This document shows, one piece after another, positions 58,341-64,000 of a stretch of DNA of 64,000 nt (position 1 is its first letter; each line of letters opens with the position of its first letter). Location: assembly GCA_011390335.1 (NCBI GenBank), contig JAABSO010000018.1:1-64000 (forward strand), written 5' to 3'. Source of the DNA: Desulfotignum sp. Lineage in GTDB: Bacteria; Desulfobacterota; Desulfobacteria; Desulfobacterales; Desulfobacteraceae. The notes under the pieces are model-generated. The model worked only from the letters and a program-made list of their open reading frames with translations, did not search any database and was not told the DNA's origin. The position numbers and the translations under genes were made by a program.

Positions 58341-59455
58341 TGGACAATCTGACAGCACTGGTGGTTGACGACACCATTGTATACCGCAAAATTGTGGGGG
58401 ATATTCTAAAGCAGATCCCCGGGGTTGCGGTTGTGGGCACTGCCAACAACGGCAAGATAGCCCTGTCCAAAATCAAATCCCTGAAACCGGACCTGGTCAC
58501 CCTGGATATTGAAATGCCGGAAATGACCGGGATTGAACTGCTGCAGCAGCTGCAGGACTTTGCCCCCATGCCCAAAGTGATCATGGTGTCCACCCTGACC
58601 CAAGAAGGCAGCGAGATGACCATAAAGGCCCTGGAACTGGGGGCCTTTGACTTTATCGCCAAACCGGATCAAGATACAATGGCCCGGAATCTGGCCAGTG
58701 TCAAAGCGGCTTTGCTCCCCATCATCACTGCCGTAAAAAACCAGAAAGCCGCCACAAGCAGAACCCGGGGAAAAATCACCCCCAGGACCTCTGGTGCAAG
58801 CCCTCTCAAACCCTTCCCAGCAAGTCCCGCCCTGGCCGGTCCGGCAGCGGCCCGGGCGGCAAAACACCGGGTCACCGCAAAATCAGAAATCGTGGGTATC
58901 GGTATCTCCACCGGCGGCCCCAATGCCCTGACAAAAATGATTCCCATGCTCCCGGCAGATTTCCGGGCACCCATACTCATAGTACAGCATATGCCCCCCA
59001 TATTTACCGCATCTCTGGCAAACAGCCTGAACAACAAGAGCCGGCTTACCGTAAAAGAGGCAGAGGACGGGGATATTCTGACTGCCGGTACCATCTACAT
59101 AGCCCCCGGCGGCAGACAGATGAAAATTGTGGCCGGAGCGGATGGGTCTTCCAGAAGAGTTCACATAACCGACGACCCCCCTGAAAACAGCTGCAAACCC
59201 TCTGTTGACTTTCTTTTCAGATCCATTGCCCGGTATTATGTGGGCCGTTCCACCGGTGTAATCATGACCGGGATGGGATCCGACGGCACCAAAGGCCTTA
59301 TCCAGATAAAGGAGAACGGCGGTATCATCATTGCCCAGGATGAGGCATCCTGCACGGTATTCGGCATGCCCAAACAGCCCATTGAAACCGGCCTTGCAGA
59401 TATCATAGCCCCCCTGGAAATGATTGCCGGTGAAATTGTAAAAACCGTCATCTGA
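58340..59455 (+). CDS. cheB: Protein-glutamate methylesterase/glutamine deamidase CheB
   Basis: 371 aa. Receiver domain with phospho-acceptor Asp56 (VTLDIEMPEMTG), a long Thr/Ala/Pro linker (135-180), then the methylesterase with catalytic triad Ser189 (GISTGGPNAL), His216 (VQHMPP) and Asp314 (GMGSDGTKG). It removes receptor methyl groups during adaptation and is activated by CheA. Confidence 0.96.
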   Translation: MDNLTALVVDDTIVYRKIVGDILKQIPGVAVVGTANNGKIALSKIKSLKPDLVTLDIEMPEMTGIELLQQLQDFAPMPKVIMVSTLTQEGSEMTIKALELGAFDFIAKPDQDTMARNLASVKAALLPIITAVKNQKAATSRTRGKITPRTSGASPLKPFPASPALAGPAAARAAKHRVTAKSEIVGIGISTGGPNALTKMIPMLPADFRAPILIVQHMPPIFTASLANSLNNKSRLTVKEAEDGDILTAGTIYIAPGGRQMKIVAGADGSSRRVHITDDPPENSCKPSVDFLFRSIARYYVGRSTGVIMTGMGSDGTKGLIQIKENGGIIIAQDEASCTVFGMPKQPIETGLADIIAPLEMIAGEIVKTVI

Positions 59456-59486
59456 TGCTTCTTCACTCTTTTTTAATTACGCGGCC

Positions 59487-60332
59487 ATGACAAAAATATC
59501 TATCAGCCCTGAGGAATTTAAACAGTTTGCCAGCTATATTCTCGATATTTCAGGCATCGCCCTGGATGTGGGAAAGGAATACCTGGTGGAAACCCGGCTG
59601 GGTCCCATATTGACACGCATGGGCTGCAAATCCTTTGCAGAACTGCTGCAAAAGGCAAAAACCGATTATAAAAAAAATCTGGAAAATGAAATCATTGATG
59701 CCATCTCCACCAATGAAACCTATTTTTTCAGGGACAAAGCCCCGTTTCAGCTGCTGCAGCACAAAATCATTCCTGACCTCATTGACAGGCGTACCCGGGA
59801 AAACCCGGACAGAAAACCCGCCATCCGGCTGTGGAGTGCTGCCAATTCCACCGGCCAGGAGATTTACAGCATTGCCATGATCCTTGTGGAAATGGGCATC
59901 AACCCTGACAATTACAATGTCAAACTTTTTGGCACAGATATTTCAGATGCTGCAATCGCCCAGGCCAGCTACGGGCTCTACAATAAGTTTGAAGCAGCCA
60001 GGGGCCTTGAGCCTGCGAGGCTGCAGCGGTATTTTGATCCCCATGAAAACGGGTATAAAATCAAAGATCAGCTCCGGGTCATGGCGCAGTTCAAAAAAAT
60101 GAACCTGATGCAGCCGTTTTCAGGAATGGGCAAATTTGATATCATTTTGTGCAGAAATGTGATGATCTATTTCACCCCCCAGGACAGAAAACGCATTTAT
60201 GAAAATATCGCCAGAGTCCTTGAACCAGACGGCTACCTTATTATCGGCTCCACTGAATCTTTGATCAATGACACCAGTTTATTTGTCTCCTGTAAATATC
60301 TTAATTCGGTTTTTTACAAGTTTAAACCATAG
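59487..60332 (+). CDS. cheR: Chemoreceptor methyltransferase CheR
   Basis: 281 aa with an N-terminal helical domain and a SAM-binding domain (RLWSAANSTGQEIYSIAMIL, then FDIILCRNVMIYF). It methylates receptor glutamates and opposes CheB. The usual SAM-site wording WSAACSTG appears as WSAANSTG, with Asn for Cys. No C-terminal TPR. Confidence 0.95.
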   Translation: MTKISISPEEFKQFASYILDISGIALDVGKEYLVETRLGPILTRMGCKSFAELLQKAKTDYKKNLENEIIDAISTNETYFFRDKAPFQLLQHKIIPDLIDRRTRENPDRKPAIRLWSAANSTGQEIYSIAMILVEMGINPDNYNVKLFGTDISDAAIAQASYGLYNKFEAARGLEPARLQRYFDPHENGYKIKDQLRVMAQFKKMNLMQPFSGMGKFDIILCRNVMIYFTPQDRKRIYENIARVLEPDGYLIIGSTESLINDTSLFVSCKYLNSVFYKFKP

Positions 60333-60346
60333 GGCAGGGAATATAT

Positions 60347-62020
60347 ATGGCCATCGATGAAAAAACATTTATTGATGAACTGATTTTCTGCCTTGACCAG
60401 GAAGATATTATCAAGGCCAAAGCCCTGCTGCAGTTTGCTTCTGATGCAGAAGCGACTCCCGCGCTGCAGCAAAAAGCCATGACAGAACTGGCAAGTGCCC
60501 CTGAAAAAGTGGTTTATCCTCTGCTCAACTTTCTGACCAAACTCCAGATATCCAGTCCCATGATACAGGAATCATTATATGAGCTGATTCTGGACAAAAG
60601 TTTTGGCAATACTGACCTGGTCATCCAATATGTTTCAGAAGACAAAGCGACTGCCACCAGACTTTTGTTTATCAAAGCCGCAGGGGACCTGATGCTTACC
60701 CCTACCAGGCCGGCACTGGAAAAAATTCTGGCAACTGATACAGACCCGCAGATACTGACAGCAGCGATCCAGTCCATTGGAAACATGAAGAGCCGGAAGT
60801 CATTGCCATCCATTGCCACCATGGCAAAGCACCCGGACAATAACGTCAAACGGGCTGCCATTTTTGCCATCAGCGAAACTGCCGGTAAAGACGGGGTTGA
60901 CATGCTGCTGGGTTTTCTGGGTGCGGATGCGGAAACAGACAAGCTGGCTGTTGAGGCCCTGGCGGAAATCCAGGATCTATATGCCCTTGAGAAACTGACC
61001 TCTCTGCTGGATGCAGAAGAGACCATTGTCCGGGACACCGCCATTGACCAGCTCATACTTCTGGGGAAAAAGGCAACTCCGCTGCTGGCCCGGGCTGTTG
61101 AGAATGCCCAGGCCGATTACATGGTGCATCTGATTACCACCCTGGGACACATCAAAGACCCTGCCGCCATTGCCCCCATAATGGCCATCATCTATACCCA
61201 GCCGGCAGATGCCAACATCCGCCAGGCTGTCTATGAAGCCATGGAACGGATACCGTCTCCGAAAACCGCCATCTGCCTGGCCCAGGGTCTTCAGGATCCT
61301 GTTGAAACAGTGCGCATGAGTGCGGCAAAGGCCATGGATGTCAACCTTTCCAAGCCCCTGGTGGCAGGCTTGAAAAATATTGTCAGAGCCCGGTCACCGG
61401 AAGCCCGGAATGCCGTAGCCGCGCTTATTGACGCCAAATCAGACAATATTGTTACCTTTCTGGTAAAGGAACCTGCCTTTCTTATTCTGGCTGAAAACCA
61501 TATCACCACCACAGCAGATCCTGGTACCAGAAATGCATTTTTAAAAAAACTGAGCGGTCTGGGCATGGGTGACCTGGCTGACGACATGACCGCAAAGATC
61601 AAAGATCCCGGGCCTGCAAAACAAGATCTCCCCGGCATCATCGTGGTGGATGATTCCAAAATGATGCTTCGGCTCTACCAGAACAAATTATCCGGAATGG
61701 GCCTGTCCTGCAGGATTTTTCACCAGCCGGCAGCAGCGGTCTCAGAAATTTTGAAAACCCGGCCGGACCTGGTTATCACAGACCTGAACATGCCCGGTAT
61801 GAGCGGACTTGAACTGACCCGTGAAATCCGCAAAAAATATGGGCCAAAGGATCTGCCGATTTTGATGATCACCACCCAGAGCGATTTTGTGGAAGAAAAA
61901 AATGGTGATATTTCCATTGACAATGCACTGCTGACCAGATCCGGCATCAACCGGATTCTGCATAAACCCTTTACTGATGATGCATTTAAAACAGCTGTCC
62001 GCGCACATATTGCACCATAA
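60347..62020 (+). CDS. HEAT-repeat protein with C-terminal receiver domain
   Basis: A 557-aa protein. Residues about 15-410 are helical HEAT-like repeats (TDPQILTAAIQSIGNMKSRK, DAETDKLAVEALAEIQDLYA and similar). Residues 425-557 are a receiver with Asp479 (LVITDLNMPGMSG) and the lysine in LHKPF. It is probably a CheA phosphorylation target whose HEAT scaffold binds partners, so it may be the output or sink of this system. It is 14 bp after cheR. Confidence 0.82.
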   Translation: MAIDEKTFIDELIFCLDQEDIIKAKALLQFASDAEATPALQQKAMTELASAPEKVVYPLLNFLTKLQISSPMIQESLYELILDKSFGNTDLVIQYVSEDKATATRLLFIKAAGDLMLTPTRPALEKILATDTDPQILTAAIQSIGNMKSRKSLPSIATMAKHPDNNVKRAAIFAISETAGKDGVDMLLGFLGADAETDKLAVEALAEIQDLYALEKLTSLLDAEETIVRDTAIDQLILLGKKATPLLARAVENAQADYMVHLITTLGHIKDPAAIAPIMAIIYTQPADANIRQAVYEAMERIPSPKTAICLAQGLQDPVETVRMSAAKAMDVNLSKPLVAGLKNIVRARSPEARNAVAALIDAKSDNIVTFLVKEPAFLILAENHITTTADPGTRNAFLKKLSGLGMGDLADDMTAKIKDPGPAKQDLPGIIVVDDSKMMLRLYQNKLSGMGLSCRIFHQPAAAVSEILKTRPDLVITDLNMPGMSGLELTREIRKKYGPKDLPILMITTQSDFVEEKNGDISIDNALLTRSGINRILHKPFTDDAFKTAVRAHIAP

Positions 62021-62029
62021 GGATATGAA

Positions 62030-62485
62030 ATGATAAGAAAAGCCATACTTGATGATGTCCATACCATCCATGCACTTCTTCAGCTGTACAACAAGCGCGG
62101 AGAGTTGCTGGCACGGCCTTTGAGCAAGCTGTATGACCATTTACGCGATTTCTGGGTGTTTGAAGACCCCCTGTCCAACAAGGTTACGGGTTGCTGTGCT
62201 TTGCAGTTCTGCTGGGAAGATCTGGCAGAAATCCGGTCTCTGGCAGTGGCCCCTGAGCATACAGGACAGGGTATCGGCACCCTGCTCACGGAACGGTCCA
62301 TCCAGGAAGCTTTTTATTTCAAGATAAAAGATCTGTTCACCCTGACCTACCGGCCCAGTTTTTTCCAGCAGTTCGGATTTGACATTATCGACAAGAACGA
62401 TCTTCCCATAAAAGTCTGGTCGGACTGCATCGGGTGCGTGAGTTTTCCCAACTGCGATGAAACCGCCATGCTCAAGAAGTTGTGA
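62030..62485 (+). CDS. GNAT N-acetyltransferase, short ArgA-like (putative N-acetylglutamate synthase)
   Basis: A 151-aa GNAT domain: IRKAILDDVHTIHALLQLYN, the acetyl-CoA site LAVAPEHTGQGIGTLL, and the C-terminal FFQQFGFDIIDKNDLPIKVW with the ArgA-like LPxKVWxxC pattern. Similar short proteins act as stand-alone N-acetylglutamate synthases in arginine synthesis; that assignment is likely but unproven. It lies 9 bp after the HEAT-receiver gene and probably shares the che transcript. Confidence 0.75.
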   Translation: MIRKAILDDVHTIHALLQLYNKRGELLARPLSKLYDHLRDFWVFEDPLSNKVTGCCALQFCWEDLAEIRSLAVAPEHTGQGIGTLLTERSIQEAFYFKIKDLFTLTYRPSFFQQFGFDIIDKNDLPIKVWSDCIGCVSFPNCDETAMLKKL

Positions 62486-62494
62486 CCGGTGGGG

Positions 62495-62640
62495 TTAGCT
62501 TTTAGCTTTAGCTGTTAGCTGTTAGCTAAAAACGTTACGCGGTAAACCCACAATCCAAATGCCCCTCCTCACTTTCTTTATTTTTGACAGGAACTGAGAT
62601 GTAAGGCACCAAAGGCTAACCGCTAATAGCTAATAGCTAA
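62495..62640 (+). repeat. TTAGCT-type repeat pair forming a long stem
   Basis: Block 1 (62495-62527) is five tandem TTAGCT-like units with G or T spacers. Block 2 (62615-62640) is the inverse, GCTAAT units. On the plus-strand RNA, 19 consecutive pairs form including two G-U wobbles; on the minus strand those become C-A mismatches. It lies between convergent genes, so it probably serves as a transcript-end or stability element. The 87-nt centre shows nothing else. Confidence 0.6.
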
Positions 62641-62650
62641 GTTTTGACCA

Positions 62651-63775
62651 TCAGCCTTCAGAGGTGTAGATCATCTTGCAGGGGATGGGGGCCCGGTGTA
62701 TGACAGAGGGTTTGGGAAGGATGTGCTCTTCCGCCACGGTGAGCCAGTTGGCATCCGGCTTGACCTCCCGCAGCCGCCCGCCTTCAGACGGCAGGGCATG
62801 GCTGGTATAATCATAGCGGACCTGGAGGATGCACACAACGCTTTTGCGCTGGCGGGCCACCACATAGTTTTTGGTAAAACTGTTTCTGGAGATCCCCCCC
62901 TGCTCTGACAGGCTTTTTATCTTATCTTCCGGCAGTATCACCAGAACTGCCTTGGACACCCCTTTTTCATCTATGCGCAGCAGGTTGCGGGATTCACTGG
63001 AAGACACATACACCGTGGTAATACCGTCCAGCTGCCGGAAATACTGGGCAGCCACTGCAGCGGCGGTGCGCCTGCCGCCGGCCATCACCGGCACCCCGTA
63101 ATATTCAAACAGTTTTTTCTGGAGATCTTCGGCATATTTGTCCCCTTTTTCATACAGGTCCTTGGAGATATACCGCAGATACTTGGCCATATCTTCAGAT
63201 GCTTCGGCAATGGGCCAGTCCACCCGGACATGAAAATGGGTCAAGGCGTACTGGACCCTGGTCTGTCTGCTGCGCTGGATGAGCAGGGCATAATCCACCG
63301 GCAGAAGAGACCGGAGCAGGGCAAAAAACTGGTCGGTTTCAAAATACTTGATGTTCCGATTGAAATTTTCCACATTGGGAAAGTATTTATGCCGCAAAAG
63401 ATTGGTTTTGGTGGTTTTGTTGGCATCAAAATACCGGATATATTTTTTGTGTTTGTCCTGGAGGGCATCTTCACAGAATATGATGAGAAACGAGTTCTGT
63501 GCTTCGAACTCAATGGATGGAATTCTGGCCCTGGGCTTGAGTTCCCGTAGCTCCACAAAGGGATACGGGGTGCGCAAGCGCAGAAAATTGTTGTATGATC
63601 CCACCAGGGAATAGCCGATAACAAACTGGTCCAGTTCATCCCGCAGCACTTCGTAATAGGATCTTCTGAGCCGGTCTTCCCTGCTCAGGCACTCTCTTTT
63701 CATACAAAAATTTACCATGTATCCATCCATTCCATTACAAACAGATTCAGGCGAAGCTTTTCGGCGTTCCTGCAT
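62651..63775 (-). CDS. Unrecognised 374-aa protein
   Basis: I do not recognise a family. There is no signal peptide or transmembrane segment. It is mixed alpha/beta and basic, with many Arg/Lys/Tyr. Segments such as SFLIIFCEDALQDKHKKYI and AVLVILPEDKIKSLSEQGG look like buried strands. It ends 77 bp or so after the unknown gene's neighbour pgk, in the same direction. No clear ribosome-binding site marks the start; ATGs at 63730, 63718 or 63703 are alternatives and give 359, 355 or 350 aa. Function unknown. Confidence 0.65.
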   Translation of the reverse strand: MQERRKASPESVCNGMDGYMVNFCMKRECLSREDRLRRSYYEVLRDELDQFVIGYSLVGSYNNFLRLRTPYPFVELRELKPRARIPSIEFEAQNSFLIIFCEDALQDKHKKYIRYFDANKTTKTNLLRHKYFPNVENFNRNIKYFETDQFFALLRSLLPVDYALLIQRSRQTRVQYALTHFHVRVDWPIAEASEDMAKYLRYISKDLYEKGDKYAEDLQKKLFEYYGVPVMAGGRRTAAAVAAQYFRQLDGITTVYVSSSESRNLLRIDEKGVSKAVLVILPEDKIKSLSEQGGISRNSFTKNYVVARQRKSVVCILQVRYDYTSHALPSEGGRLREVKPDANWLTVAEEHILPKPSVIHRAPIPCKMIYTSEG

Positions 63776-63810
63776 TGCAGTGCCAGGCCTGAAACCCCAT
63801 TGATTCAGAT

Positions 63811-64000
63811 TTATCCCGCTTTTTCAAGAGCCACAACGCCCGGCAGTTTTTTCCCCTCCATCAAATGTAAAAAAGCACCGCCGCCAGTGGACAGATGGGT
63901 GATATCATCGACAATGCCGCATTGTCTGGCTGCAAGCCCTGTATCGCCTCCCCCCACAATACTGACAGCATCTGCACCGGCAATCGCCCTGGCAACGGCA
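63811..64000 (-). CDS. pgk: Phosphoglycerate kinase, C-terminal part (cut by window edge)
   Basis: 62 codons to TAA at 63811-63813. They read [20 protein letters not shown], then [20 protein letters not shown] and [15 protein letters not shown] and the nucleotide-binding STGGGA motif are diagnostic of PGK, which makes ATP from 1,3-bisphosphoglycerate. The rest lies beyond the window. Confidence 0.93.
   Translation of the reverse strand, partial: AVARAIAGADAVSIVGGGDTGLAARQCGIVDDITHLSTGGGAFLHLMEGKKLPGVVALEKAG

Noticed and set aside
62495..62640. CRISPR array
   Set aside because: Units are 6-7 bp tandem repeats with no spacers of 25-40 bp, and the second block is inverted.

Overview
The window is bacterial, and gene content and protein style suggest a sulfate-reducer-like member of the Desulfobacterota (Desulfobacteraceae-like). 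The pointers are a selenocysteine gene (selA), hemC next to a cobA-hemD fusion, a CheD-HDOD fusion, many large signalling proteins, and moderately GC-rich core DNA. I cannot name a species from sequence alone.

Layout. (1) 1-3.6 kb is AT-rich accessory DNA. It looks like the distal end of an integron cassette array: an Mrr-type restriction endonuclease cassette closed by an attC site at 961-1045, then a two-gene cassette (HEPN protein plus an unknown 139-aa partner) closed by an attC at 1818-1875. A possible further attC is cut by the left edge. After the array come a HEPN/nucleotidyltransferase (HEPN-MNT) pair with a frameshifted HEPN gene, a NYN-OST-HTH RNase-like protein, and a fragment of a PIN-domain toxin gene. 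(2) 3.7-20.8 kb is core metabolism and signalling: S4 protein-nnr-tsaE-lysC, a convergent pyrF, a likely 6S RNA, ilvN, CheD-HDOD, selA-TPR, an operon for tetrapyrrole and molybdopterin steps (fmdB-like, hemC, cobA-hemD, moaA), a diguanylate cyclase and a hybrid histidine kinase. (3) 20.9-50.9 kb, all on the minus strand, is one continuous translation/transcription supercluster. Read in its own direction it is tRNA-Thr, tRNA-Tyr, tRNA-Gly, tRNA-Thr, tuf, rpmG, tRNA-Trp, secE, nusG, rplKAJL, rpoBC, rpsLG, a second tuf, then the S10, spc and alpha operons to rplQ. fusA and map, usually inside this arrangement, are missing. The two tuf genes are almost identical. (4) 51.3-64 kb holds an MltD-like lytic transglycosylase lipoprotein, tRNA-Arg, a U32-family protein, and a chemosensory operon (cheA with two CheW-like domains and a receiver, cheW, cheB, cheR, HEAT-receiver protein, acetyltransferase). 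A long inverted TTAGCT-type repeat follows, then an unrecognised 374-aa gene and the 3' end of pgk.

How the parts work together. The minus-strand cluster supplies ribosomes, RNA polymerase and EF-Tu. It has strong promoter candidates before the tRNA-tuf unit and before rpsL, an L10 leader before rplJ, and a double terminator after rplQ. The che operon looks like a self-contained phosphorelay whose receptor is encoded elsewhere. The left-edge genes fit a defence/toxin set acquired by cassette capture. Start sites were adjusted by Shine-Dalgarno sequence and family N-termini where noted. Coordinates of regulatory sites are by eye.
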